64,000 nt of DNA from PALSA-350 sp963794165 (lineage in GTDB: Bacteria > Acidobacteriota > Terriglobia > Terriglobales > Acidobacteriaceae): positions 310,001 to 374,000 of the forward strand of contig CAWCCT010000007.1 of NCBI GenBank assembly GCA_963794165.1, in the 5' to 3' direction. The notes beneath the pieces are model-generated. The model made no database searches. It was not told the origin of the DNA and saw nothing but the letters and a program-made list of their open reading frames with translations. Position 1 is the first letter of the stretch. The number at the start of each line of letters is the position of its first letter. This document shows positions 18,927-28,874 of the stretch, one piece after another. A program made the translations under genes and the position numbers.

Positions 18927-19309
18927 CGTCCACCGCCTCGTGCGTCGGGAGCATTCGACTGCAGGAGTTCCTTCAATTTGTCTACCAGGGTGAATGCTCC
19001 GTCCCCTTTGGTAGCGGAGACGCTAACCACCCGCATTACCTCGTCAGGGAGAGCCACATAGGCGGAGAGCATCAGGATGGGCAGGTCCGGCCTGCGCTGG
19101 CGCAGAATCGCGGCTACCTGGCCGCCATCCATCCCGGGCATGGCGTAATCCAGCACAACTGCGTCCACCGGCTCGTGATCGAAGACGGAGATGCCGGTGA
19201 CTCCATCGCGGGCGGTCAGCACTGTGAATCCCTCCCGCTCCAGAACCATCTTCCGGATCTCCAGCCCGAGGTCTTCATCGTCGATGCACAAGATGATTGG
19301 ACGTGACAC
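18923..19309 (-). CDS. Single-domain response regulator (CheY-like)
   Basis: A 128-residue receiver. It has the acidic pair (CIDDED), the phosphoacceptor Asp in VVLDYAMPGMDG and the Ser of LMLSAY; the conserved Lys appears in SATKGDGAF. No output domain is attached, so it should work by contact with a partner, or as an intermediate, probably with the kinase whose start overlaps its stop. Confidence 0.9.
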   Translation of the reverse strand: MSRPIILCIDDEDLGLEIRKMVLEREGFTVLTARDGVTGISVFDHEPVDAVVLDYAMPGMDGGQVAAILRQRRPDLPILMLSAYVALPDEVMRVVSVSATKGDGAFTLVDKLKELLQSNAPDARGGGR

Positions 19310-19547
19310 AAGTACCGTCCTTGCGGCAAAACTCTACTCTACCGCCATAATGTAGCCGGTGAGAGGTGTGTTAGGAACTTGCCCCTACGGGGGATGTCCG
19401 GATTTCGCCTGGTGACCAACGATTTACCGTAGTTTTGCATTCTCTCTGCTCCCAGTAGGTTACGCTAAACGCAACCACGCAGTGCCGGCTGGCCTGCCAC
19501 CTGAGCGTGGCCGTATCAAGAGCGGCTCGAACGTGAGGGAGAACCAG

Positions 19548-20270
19548 TTGAGTCAGACCATATGCGTCCTCGAAGATGATCCTGATATATCCCGCCTGGT
19601 ACAGCATCATTTGGAAGCCGCTGGTTTTGGGGTTCGCGTCTATAGCACCCCCACCAACCTGGTACCCGACTCCGAACGCCAGGCGCCAGTGCTTTTTCTA
19701 CTGGACATCATGGTTCCCGGAGGGGACGGCCTTGACGTTTGCCGCCGTCTGCGCAGCAATCCCGCGCTGAGCACCATACCGATCATCTTTCTTACCGCCC
19801 GAGCAGGTGAAAACGACCGCGTTCTAGGCCTGGAACTGGGCGCCGACGACTACATCACCAAACCCTTCGCTACCCGTGAACTGGTGGCCAGAGTTAAGGC
19901 AGTGCTGCGGCGCTTTGAGCGGCCAACAGCGCCTTCCATCATCTCCTTCGAGGAGGTGGTCATCGACGCCGGCGCCATGCAATTAAAGGTGCGGGGAGAA
20001 CTGACCACCACCACGGCTACCGAGTTTCGCCTACTGGACTACCTGGCCCGGCATCCCGGCCGTGTTTTCAGCCGCGATCACCTGCTCGATGCGGTGTGGG
20101 GAGATGCCCGCTTCGTGACCCCCCGGTCGGTCGATGTCTATGTGCGGCGTATCCGTGAGAAAATTGAGACCGATCCCGAGAGTCCTCGTTATCTCAAGAC
20201 CGTTCGTGGCGCGGGCTACCGGTTCGAGGTACCCCGGCTGGCGGAGGAACCCCGCAAAACCGCCTCCTAA
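19548..20270 (+). CDS. phoB: Phosphate regulon response regulator PhoB
   Basis: An OmpR/PhoB-family activator of phosphate-starvation genes. The receiver has VLEDDPDI, the phosphoacceptor in LFLLDIMVPGGDG, LTARAGENDR and the Lys of ADDYITKPFA; the C-terminal winged helix has LLDYLARHPGRVFSRDHLLDAVWG and VDVYVRRIREKIE. The TTG start gives MSQTICVLEDD, with gaggga upstream; the open frame extends 22 codons further without homology. phoR starts six bases after its stop, and the pst genes follow, which fixes the assignment. Confidence 0.93.
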   Translation: MSQTICVLEDDPDISRLVQHHLEAAGFGVRVYSTPTNLVPDSERQAPVLFLLDIMVPGGDGLDVCRRLRSNPALSTIPIIFLTARAGENDRVLGLELGADDYITKPFATRELVARVKAVLRRFERPTAPSIISFEEVVIDAGAMQLKVRGELTTTTATEFRLLDYLARHPGRVFSRDHLLDAVWGDARFVTPRSVDVYVRRIREKIETDPESPRYLKTVRGAGYRFEVPRLAEEPRKTAS

Positions 20271-20276
20271 GCTCCT

Positions 20277-22052
<1,776 letters not shown>

Positions 22053-22091
22053 TAGGCTTGTGGCCTCCCCAGGGACGGCTTTTCTTGCCAT

Positions 22092-22124
22092 ATTCATGGT
22101 CCTGTAAAGAACCATTCACGGGCG
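22092..22124 (+). promoter_or_regulatory. Possible Pho box upstream of pstS
   Basis: Three 11-base units in register (attcatggtcc, tgtaaagaacc, attcacgggcg) match the 11-base spacing of PhoB direct repeats, and the outer two share attca. The match to the enterobacterial consensus is weak. The position, 31 bases before the pstS start, fits an autoregulated phosphate operon. Confidence 0.35.
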
Positions 22125-22154
22125 AACCCCAAAATCTAATTTCTGAGGTGGAAC

Positions 22155-23153
22155 GTGAGAAAGACGATCTGGTTGTTAGCCGTAGCCATGAGTGCAACGG
22201 TCTGCGCAGGGCACGCGCAAAAGCTCAATGGAGCAGGAGCGACCTTCCCCTATCCGATCTATTCCAAGTGGTTTAGTGAATACAGCGCGACCCATCCCGG
22301 GGTCCAGATCAACTACCAATCAATCGGCAGCGGTGGCGGTATCCGCCAAGTTACGGCGGGTACGGTCGATTTCGGCGCCAGCGACGTGCCCATGACGGAC
22401 GAGCAATTGTCCGCCTCCAAGGTAAAGATACAGCCCATCCCGACGGTGCTCGGGGCTGTGGTGCCAATTTTCAACCTGCAGGGCGTCAATGACCTGCGCA
22501 TTGGGCCTGACGTTATGGCCGATATCTACCTGGGCAAAATCAGCAAGTGGGACGATGCTCGCATCGCCAAAGACAATCCCGGGGTCAAGCTTCCGTCTGT
22601 CGACATTTTTGTCGTGCACCGCTCCGACGGCAGCGGCACCAGCTTCATATTCACCGACTATCTCTCCAAGGTGAGCAAGGATTGGGCAAGCGGTCCCGGC
22701 AGGGGCGCGGCGCCCAGTTGGCCCAAAGGGATTGGCGCGAAAGGGAACGAGGGCGTGGCTGGCTTTGTGCGTCAATCGCCCGGCTCCATCGGATACGTCG
22801 AGCTGATTTACGCCATGCAGAACAAAATCCCGTTTGCCTCGGTGAAAAGCGGCGGAGGAACCTGGGTAAAGGCTTCCATCGAAGGAGTTTCGGAAGCGGC
22901 GGCGAGTGTGAAGAGCATACCCAACGATTATCGCGTCTCCATCACCAACGCGCCTGGGACCTCCTACCCCATCGCCAGCTTCACCTGGCTGCTGATTCCC
23001 AATCCAGCCAAGGACCCCGGCAACGGGAAGGTCCTGGTCGATTTCCTAAAGTGGATGCTGCAACATGAGAACGAGGCGGCCTCGCTCTACTACGCTCCGC
23101 TGCCTGCGCCGGTGGCGCAGAAGGTAGCCGCCACCATCAACACGTTGAAATAG
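22155..23153 (+). CDS. pstS: Phosphate ABC transporter substrate-binding protein PstS
   Basis: The periplasmic high-affinity phosphate receptor. A signal peptide ending GHAQ is followed by the family start LNGAGATFPYPIYSKWF, the phosphate-loop segment SIGSGGGIRQVTAGTVDFGASDVP (split here only by length), and the SDGSGTSFIFTDYLSK motif that contacts phosphate. Length 332 is typical. It begins the pst gene run, though 305 bases with a palindromic repeat separate it from pstC. Confidence 0.95.
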   Translation: MRKTIWLLAVAMSATVCAGHAQKLNGAGATFPYPIYSKWFSEYSATHPGVQINYQSIGSGGGIRQVTAGTVDFGASDVPMTDEQLSASKVKIQPIPTVLGAVVPIFNLQGVNDLRIGPDVMADIYLGKISKWDDARIAKDNPGVKLPSVDIFVVHRSDGSGTSFIFTDYLSKVSKDWASGPGRGAAPSWPKGIGAKGNEGVAGFVRQSPGSIGYVELIYAMQNKIPFASVKSGGGTWVKASIEGVSEAAASVKSIPNDYRVSITNAPGTSYPIASFTWLLIPNPAKDPGNGKVLVDFLKWMLQHENEAASLYYAPLPAPVAQKVAATINTLK

Positions 23154-23184
23154 GGGTTCCCGGGCTGGATGCCGAAACGCTTTG

Positions 23185-23352
23185 CACGAAGGGCACGGCT
23201 TCAGCCGTGCCGCAAATGCCACGATCGTGACCCGGCTTTAGCCGCTGCGGTACGCTTTCGGCATACCAAGTAGCGAAAAAGACGTACCCCAGGGGCTAAA
23301 GCCCTCATCGGTGATTGCGCTGTCCGGCACGGCTGAAGCCGTGCCCTTCGTA
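23185..23352. repeat. Large inverted repeat between pstS and pstC (family D)
   Basis: The two ends, cacgaagggcacggcttcag and its near-complement at 23326-23352, are about 25-base arms, and each is itself a palindrome (ggcacggctt / cagccgtgcc). Inside is a second pair around gggctaaagccc and ggctttagcc. A damaged half copy is at 62346-62380. The whole can form a long hairpin in the pstS-pstC mRNA and could set unequal expression by 3' end protection. Nothing else is seen in the 305-base gap. Confidence 0.7.
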
Positions 23353-23458
23353 CAAATGTCTGTCCGCAGCCTGTTCGAGACTGGATGTCGAAACGGACCC
23401 TTAATCCTGGCGATAAGCCGGTTTAATCTAAAATTCACTAAAGCCCACTACGGTATGA

Positions 23459-24505
23459 ATGGTGAAATCAGACACTCAGGTGCCGCGCGTGGCTGGCCAG
23501 GCAAACGTAGACCCGCCGACAGGAGATAGTTCATCCTCCGCCGCTGAGGGCTCGGTCGTCCGTCAGTATCTTCTCAATTGCGGCAGTTCCTCGTTCGCCG
23601 ATCGCACCTTCAGCCTCCTCATGTTGGTCTGCGCCCTCAGCATCTTTGCGATTGTGCTGTTGATCCTCGTCGAGTTGATCTCGGGCTCCAAACTTTCCAT
23701 TCAGAAATTCGGCATACCGTTTTTCTTCGGCTCCGCCTGGGATCCGGTCAATGGCAACTTTGGTGCGTTCCCCTTTATCTATGGCACCGTCGTCTCGTCA
23801 ATCGTTTCCCTGATTATTGCCGTACCCCTGGCCGTGGGAGTCGCCATCTTCCTCACCGAGATGTGCCCCGCCTGGCTGCGTGGGTTCCTCGCCTTCTTTA
23901 CTGAATTGCTGGCCGCCATTCCCAGCGTGGTTTATGGTCTGTGGGGGATTTTTGTCCTGATTCCCCTCCTCCGCCAGTATGTAAACCCCTTCCTCATCAA
24001 GACCATGGGCTGGTCAGGCATCTTTGCCGGTCCCAACTACGGGATTGGTATGTTGGCCGCGGGCGTGATCCTCTCCATCATGATTCTTCCCATCATTTCG
24101 TCTCTTACCCGCGAAGTGATGTCGGCGGTTCCCCATGCCCAGCGGGAAGCGGTGCTGGCTTTGGGTGCGACCCGCTGGGAGATGATCCGCATGGGGGTGC
24201 TGCGCAACGCGCGCATTGGCATCGTCGGAGCTGTGATTCTCGGTTTGGGCCGAGCTCTCGGCGAAACTATGGCGGTCACCATGGTGATTGGCAACCGGCC
24301 GGAGATCGCGCGTTCTTTGCTGGCTCCGGCCTACAGCATGGCCAGTGTCATCGCCAACGAATTCAGCGAGGCCTCGGATCCGCTTTACCTCAGCGCCCTC
24401 ATCGAGATCGGGCTGGCGCTCTTTATCGTCACCATCATTGTCAACGCATTGGCCAGGGTGCTGGTGTGGGCGGTAACCCGCGGCGCACCGGTCAGAGGGA
24501 CTTAG
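23459..24505 (+). CDS. pstC: Phosphate ABC transporter permease PstC
   Basis: A 348-residue inner-membrane permease with six core membrane segments after a long N-terminal cytoplasmic tail. Family motifs are visible: FIYGTVVSSIVSLIIAVPLA near residue 103, LTEMCP, the Pst region LLAAIPSVVYGLWGIF, and the ABC-binding EAA loop REAVLALGATRWEMIRMGVL. It pairs with PstA, whose gene starts four bases downstream. Confidence 0.94.
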   Translation: MVKSDTQVPRVAGQANVDPPTGDSSSSAAEGSVVRQYLLNCGSSSFADRTFSLLMLVCALSIFAIVLLILVELISGSKLSIQKFGIPFFFGSAWDPVNGNFGAFPFIYGTVVSSIVSLIIAVPLAVGVAIFLTEMCPAWLRGFLAFFTELLAAIPSVVYGLWGIFVLIPLLRQYVNPFLIKTMGWSGIFAGPNYGIGMLAAGVILSIMILPIISSLTREVMSAVPHAQREAVLALGATRWEMIRMGVLRNARIGIVGAVILGLGRALGETMAVTMVIGNRPEIARSLLAPAYSMASVIANEFSEASDPLYLSALIEIGLALFIVTIIVNALARVLVWAVTRGAPVRGT

Positions 24506-24508
24506 CGA

Positions 24509-25399
24509 ATGGTTAGCACCGTTATGCCGCCTCCGCTCCGTGCCCGTGCTTCCAACCGGTTCATGCGCGTCCTGGTTAATCACCTGGCAACGGCCGCTGC
24601 CATTGGCAGCACTATCCTGGTGATGGCGCCGCTGATTGCCATCTTCTTCTATCTCCTCATCAAGGGCGCCAGTTCCCTCAATCTCGCTTTTTTTACTCAG
24701 GTACCGAAACCGGTGGGTGAAGTGGGCGGGGGTATGGCCAATTCGATCCTCGGTTCCGGCATCCTGCTGGCCATTGCCAGCCTCATGGGCGTCCCTATCG
24801 GCATTGCCGGCGGCATCTACATTGCGGAGTTCGGCCGCAACAAACGTTTGGCCAACATGGTCCGCTTCACCGCCGATGTCCTGAACGGTGTGCCTTCGAT
24901 TGTGATGGGCATCGCCGTTTACACCCTCATTGTTGTGCCCCAGAAACATTTCTCCGCAATCGCCGGCGGCGTAGCCCTGGGCATCATGATGATTCCGACC
25001 ATCACCCGCACAACCGAAGAGATGCTATTGATGGTGCCTCTCAATGTACGGGAGGCCGCTCTCGGGCTGGGTGTCCCCAACTGGCGTTCCGTCCTGTCCA
25101 TTACTTTGCGGACCGCATCCCCCGGGGTGATTACCGGCTGCATGCTGGCCTTCGCCCGCGTCGCGGGAGAGACTGCGCCGCTGCTTTTTACCGCCTTCGG
25201 AAATCAGTTCTGGAGTACCAGCGTGAACGAACCGATCGCGGCCCTTCCACTACAAATTTTTGTGTATGCGCTTTCCCCTTACGACGAGTGGCACCGTCTT
25301 GCCTGGGCAGGCGCCCTCGTGCTGATCGTCCTCATTGTCGTATCGGTCTCACTGGTCAGGTACGTAGCCGGCCGCGGTGTTCTGAAAGGGGCAAGCTAG
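24509..25399 (+). CDS. pstA: Phosphate ABC transporter permease PstA
   Basis: A 296-residue partner permease. It has GGMANSILGSGILLAIASL, GIYIAEFGRN, LNGVPSIVMGIAVY and an EAA loop with REAALGLGVPNWRSVLSITL, all characteristic of PstA. Its stop overlaps the GTG start of pstB, which indicates translational coupling. Confidence 0.94.
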   Translation: MVSTVMPPPLRARASNRFMRVLVNHLATAAAIGSTILVMAPLIAIFFYLLIKGASSLNLAFFTQVPKPVGEVGGGMANSILGSGILLAIASLMGVPIGIAGGIYIAEFGRNKRLANMVRFTADVLNGVPSIVMGIAVYTLIVVPQKHFSAIAGGVALGIMMIPTITRTTEEMLLMVPLNVREAALGLGVPNWRSVLSITLRTASPGVITGCMLAFARVAGETAPLLFTAFGNQFWSTSVNEPIAALPLQIFVYALSPYDEWHRLAWAGALVLIVLIVVSVSLVRYVAGRGVLKGAS

Positions 25400-26157
25400 T
25401 GGGTGTCGCAATTGAGGTATCTGATCTGAATGCCTGGTATGGCACCAACCACACTTTGCAGAGCATCAGCCTGAAGATCCCGGCGAACCATGCCACGGCT
25501 CTGATTGGCCCTTCCGGTTGCGGCAAGTCTACCTTCGTACGCTGCCTGAACCGAATGCATGAGACCAACCCCATAGCCCGCGTCACGGGCACGGTGCGCG
25601 TCGGCCCCACGGATATCTACGGTCAATCCTCACCGGTTGAGATTCGCCGCCGCATCGGCATGGTCTTTCAGCGGCCGAACCCGTTCCCAACCATGTCAAT
25701 CTACGACAACGTGGCGTCGGGGCTACGCTTGAACGGATTCCGAAACCGCCGGGTTCTGGATGAGGTGGTGGAGCGGTCGCTGCAGCAGGCCGCGCTGTGG
25801 GAAGAAGTGAAGGACGATCTCAAGAAGAAGTCTGGCGCCAGCCTTTCGGGAGGCCAGCAGCAGCGGCTCTGCATTGCGCGCGCCCTGGCGGTGGATCCGG
25901 AAGTGATGCTGATGGATGAGCCGGCGTCGGCGCTGGATCCGGTTTCCACGGCGAAGATTGAAGATTTGATTTTTCAGCTTAAGTCGCAATACACGATTGT
26001 GATTGTGACTCACAATATGCAGCAGGCGGCGCGGGTCGCGGAGAATACCGGCTTCTTTTTGAATGGGAAGCTGGTGGAGTTTGACGCCACGCACAAGATC
26101 TTTACAAATCCTACCGATAAGCGAACTGAGGATTACATTACAGGCAGGTTCGGATGA
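25399..26157 (+). CDS. pstB: Phosphate ABC transporter ATP-binding protein PstB
   Basis: The cytoplasmic ATPase of the Pst importer, 252 residues from the GTG that overlaps the pstA stop (product MGVAIEVSDLNAWYG). It shows Walker A GPSGCGKST, the PstB-specific RCLNRMHE segment, a Q-loop QRPNPFP, the signature LSGGQQQRL, Walker B LMDEPASALDP and the H-loop TH. The frame is open upstream inside pstA, but homology starts at this GTG. The stop overlaps the phoU start (ATGA). Confidence 0.96.
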   Translation: MGVAIEVSDLNAWYGTNHTLQSISLKIPANHATALIGPSGCGKSTFVRCLNRMHETNPIARVTGTVRVGPTDIYGQSSPVEIRRRIGMVFQRPNPFPTMSIYDNVASGLRLNGFRNRRVLDEVVERSLQQAALWEEVKDDLKKKSGASLSGGQQQRLCIARALAVDPEVMLMDEPASALDPVSTAKIEDLIFQLKSQYTIVIVTHNMQQAARVAENTGFFLNGKLVEFDATHKIFTNPTDKRTEDYITGRFG

Positions 26158-26816
26158 CGCGGATTCGCTTTCACAGGAAACTCGATGATTTGAAAGAACG
26201 CCTTCTGGTCATGGCTGGTATGGCGGAGCAGGCAATCCAGCGAGCCGTTGAGGCGTACCGGGTGCGCGATATTTCTCTGTGCGACCTGGTGGAGCGCAGC
26301 GAGATTTCCATCAACAGCTTTGAGCGGGAAATCGACCAGATGGCGCTCGATTTGCTGGCAATGGAGCAGCCGATGGCTATCGACCTTCGCTTCATTCTGG
26401 CGGTGATCAAGATCAATGCCGATCTGGAACGAGTGGGCGACCAGGCGGTGAGCATCAGCGACCGGGTGCGGGACCTTCAGGCCTTTCCTGTGATTGATCT
26501 CCCGGTGGACATCCCGCGCATGGCGTCCTTGGCATCGGCCATGGTGCGTAAAGCCCTGCAAGCTTTTATTGAGGCGGATGCGGAATTAGCCACGTCGGTG
26601 CTGACCATGGACGACAGTGTGGACAAACTTAACGACACTGCCTTTTTTGCGCTTTCCAATCTGATCAAAGAGCAGCCCCACTACACTCCGCAGGCGCTGC
26701 ATGCGCTGATGATCGCCCGCAACCTGGAGCGGGTTGGTGACCACGCGACCAACATCGCGGAAGATGTAATCTTCTGGGTCCGCGGCGCCGACGTCCGCCA
26801 CCACATCAGTACCTAA
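26154..26816 (+). CDS. phoU: Phosphate-specific transport accessory protein PhoU
   Basis: A 220-residue protein of two three-helix PhoU repeats. The motif pair EREIDQMALDLLA with INADLERVGDQAV in the first half and the second-half NLERVGDHATNIAEDVIF carries the acidic metal-binding clusters. PhoU links the transporter state to PhoR and represses the regulon at high phosphate. It is the last gene of the module. Confidence 0.95.
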   Translation: MTRIRFHRKLDDLKERLLVMAGMAEQAIQRAVEAYRVRDISLCDLVERSEISINSFEREIDQMALDLLAMEQPMAIDLRFILAVIKINADLERVGDQAVSISDRVRDLQAFPVIDLPVDIPRMASLASAMVRKALQAFIEADAELATSVLTMDDSVDKLNDTAFFALSNLIKEQPHYTPQALHALMIARNLERVGDHATNIAEDVIFWVRGADVRHHIST

Positions 26817-26880
26817 AGCTTGTTCCTGGAATCTGTCCTTACCACAGATGACGGGATACCGCGGGCCGGAGGGATCTACA

Positions 26881-26940
26881 CGGGTGCCCCACGTTCGCAC
26901 CAGCGTACGTGGGACGAAAACGAAGGGCGAAGCCCACCAT
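26881..26940 (+). repeat. Family C intergenic palindrome (cccacgttc ... gtacgtggg)
   Basis: The unit gggtgccccacgttcg, then cagcgtacgtgggacg forms a hairpin with the outer arms cccacgt / acgtggg and is followed by a smaller palindrome, gggcgaagccc. Related copies, one interrupted, make up the 44 kb element. Confidence 0.65.
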
Positions 26941-27019
26941 AGCCTTTTCTCCCGCAACTGCCCAGAAATGGGTCAAAGCTTAACGCACAAAAACTAAGCC
27001 CCTTCTCTAGACTAGCGAC

Positions 27020-27895
27020 ATGTCCCTTCTGCAAGTAATCGTCCTGGCCATAGTGCAAGGTCTGGCTGAACTTCTGCCCGTTTCAAGCTCGGCGCATGTG
27101 GTCGTGGCCGAGAAACTTATGGGGCTTGATCCTTCATCCCCGCAAATGACCCTGCTTCTCGTCATGCTGCATACCGGGACCATGTTTGCTGTCATCGCAT
27201 ACTTTTGGAAGACGTGGAAGAACGCTTATTTTTCGAGCACCGATGCGTTCAGGCGTTTCGCGGTTCTCGTGCTCTGGGCAACAGTGCTTACCGGGATCGT
27301 CGGAGAAGCGCTCAAAAAGATAATCGAGAAGACTTTATTCCGCGATGCACCAAGGGCCGAAATCGAGCAGCTTTTTAGCCATCTTGAACTAATCGCGCCC
27401 GCCCTCGCCGCCGCCGGAATACTGATCCTTATCGCCGGCCTGCTTGAGAAACGGCAGCAGAGCACCGTTACCTCAGATTCTCTAACCTTCTCCCAAGCTG
27501 GCTGGATGGGCGTTGTACAAGGTTTGGCACTGCCCTTTCGAGGTTTCTCCCGCTCTGGCTCGACCATTTCCACCGGCATGTTGGCGGGTGCAACCAAGGA
27601 GCGTGCGGAGCGTTTCAGCTTCGCATTGGCAGTGATACTGACACCCGCGGTGGTGGGACTGGAGGCTCTGCGGCTTCAAAAGGCTTCCCAAGCTGCTCTG
27701 CTTGCGGGCGCTCCCATTGATCTGAGAGCCTCATTGATGTTCAGCGTGCTCGGGATGGGATTTTCTTTTCTGGCGGGTCTGGTAGCACTCAAATGGCTAA
27801 GCAGTTGGCTGGAGAGCGGCCGCTGGTATTTGTTTGGGATCTACTGCCTACTCGCTTCAGGTTGTGTCTTCTACCTGCACACCAGAGGTTTCTAG
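27020..27895 (+). CDS. uppP: Undecaprenyl-diphosphatase (UppP/BacA family)
   Basis: A 291-residue polytopic membrane phosphatase that recycles the C55 lipid carrier for cell-wall synthesis. The first catalytic region is clear: AIVQGLAELLPVSSSAHV, with the catalytic Glu and the PVSSS loop. The second is PFRGFSRSGSTIS with the conserved Arg-Ser pair. About eight hydrophobic segments are present. The product is slightly longer than average in its middle loop. It stands alone, with repeats on both sides. Confidence 0.9.
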   Translation: MSLLQVIVLAIVQGLAELLPVSSSAHVVVAEKLMGLDPSSPQMTLLLVMLHTGTMFAVIAYFWKTWKNAYFSSTDAFRRFAVLVLWATVLTGIVGEALKKIIEKTLFRDAPRAEIEQLFSHLELIAPALAAAGILILIAGLLEKRQQSTVTSDSLTFSQAGWMGVVQGLALPFRGFSRSGSTISTGMLAGATKERAERFSFALAVILTPAVVGLEALRLQKASQAALLAGAPIDLRASLMFSVLGMGFSFLAGLVALKWLSSWLESGRWYLFGIYCLLASGCVFYLHTRGF

Positions 27896-27996
27896 AGTTC
27901 ACCCGCCAAGTTGCTTAAGCCAAACACATCGGTGGCGATGTCGGATACTCATTCATCCTAAAATGGGCGCCACTCTCTCCCTTTGAAAAATCCGAA

Positions 27997-28032
27997 GGGT
28001 GCCCCAGGTCTCGCTTTTGAGACCTGGGATCC
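27997..28032 (+). repeat. Family A palindrome copy
   Basis: A single forward copy, gggtgccccaggtctcgctt then ttgagacctgggatcc, followed by gagcaaccgatctcgaat, a flank also found after the 51583 copy. It lies between convergent uppP and higA. Confidence 0.75.
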
Positions 28033-28092
28033 GAGCAACCGATCTCGAATAGCACTCTCCCCTTTGTCACCGACCGAAGCGAAGCGACTGCG

Positions 28093-28494
28093 TTATTCCC
28101 CTACGAGGAAAACGTCGGCTGGAATCTTGAACCGGGCGCTCAATTTTCGTACCTGTTCCAGTGTTAGCTTTCGTTGGCCCCGAAGAAACATCGAGACCGC
28201 GCTCTCCGATCCGAATTGCGGGATCAAATCACGTTGTGTGAGACCTTGCCGTTCAATAAGGAACCGCAACACTGAAACCGCATCTGCGGCCGGCACAGAG
28301 TAATGTGCCTGCTCATACTGATCGACGAGTAGGCTCAGGAGTTCGATTGCCTGCGCTTCAGAAGGTGAAGGGTTCTTGATCGAGGTCAGCTGAAAAAGAG
28401 CTTCCGTATACGTTGCAAGCTCACGATCATTGTGTATGACGCGAGGAGCGCCCTGGGCAATCATCTCCACCGGGTTTGCGAGAACTGGCCTCAT
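28093..28494 (-). CDS. higA: HigA-type antitoxin (HTH)
   Basis: A 133-residue protein with a helical N-terminal half and a C-terminal XRE-type helix-turn-helix: RQGLTQRDLIPQFG, then SAVSMFLRGQRKLTLEQVRKL and the end FKIPADVFLV, as in HigA antitoxins of the DNA-binding-C-terminal type. It overlaps the toxin gene by four bases, with the toxin first, which is the usual order in higBA. It would neutralise HigB and repress the operon. Confidence 0.88.
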   Translation of the reverse strand: MRPVLANPVEMIAQGAPRVIHNDRELATYTEALFQLTSIKNPSPSEAQAIELLSLLVDQYEQAHYSVPAADAVSVLRFLIERQGLTQRDLIPQFGSESAVSMFLRGQRKLTLEQVRKLSARFKIPADVFLVGE

Positions 28495-28820
28495 TGCGTT
28501 CCGAACTTCCTATCCCAGTTTGCGGGGTTGTTGTACTGCTTATGCGTCAGAAAGGACCGAATGTATACGTGTCCTCCGGTCTGCCTGCCTACTTTAGTCT
28601 TCGCATAGTGGATGACAGTGATAAGCCTGTAGCGATTTTGCCGGAAGTTAAAAACTACATACCCGCGGACAAAATCGGCATCCGCAAACATGCAGCGAAC
28701 TTCCGCAAAATTGTGCCAGCGCACAGCCTGGACGATGACAGCCCAAGCCTTGATTTCGTTCGCCGCATCCGGATAGCGATCGAAGGCTTCCTTCAGATAC
28801 CGTCGGGTAACGATATACAT
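28491..28820 (-). CDS. higB: HigB-type toxin (ribosome-dependent mRNA interferase)
   Basis: A 109-residue protein of the HigB toxin family. The conserved parts are AIVQAVRWHNFAEVR-like core (here VIVQAVRWHNFAEVR), the strand FNFRQNRYRLITVIHY and the basic end VYIRSFLTHKQYN, where the catalytic His/Lys residues of the RelE fold lie. It is the first gene of a two-gene type II toxin-antitoxin operon. Complete and apparently intact. Confidence 0.88.
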   Translation of the reverse strand: MYIVTRRYLKEAFDRYPDAANEIKAWAVIVQAVRWHNFAEVRCMFADADFVRGYVVFNFRQNRYRLITVIHYAKTKVGRQTGGHVYIRSFLTHKQYNNPANWDRKFGTQ

Positions 28821-28874
28821 CTGTCATCAGTCCTATAATACTTCACAAAATGTGAAGCCGGCAAGCAGTATCTC

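Noticed and set aside
25288..25398. Upstream start for pstB inside pstA
   Set aside because: The family homology begins at the GTG that overlaps the pstA stop; an earlier start would add 37 residues of shadow sequence.
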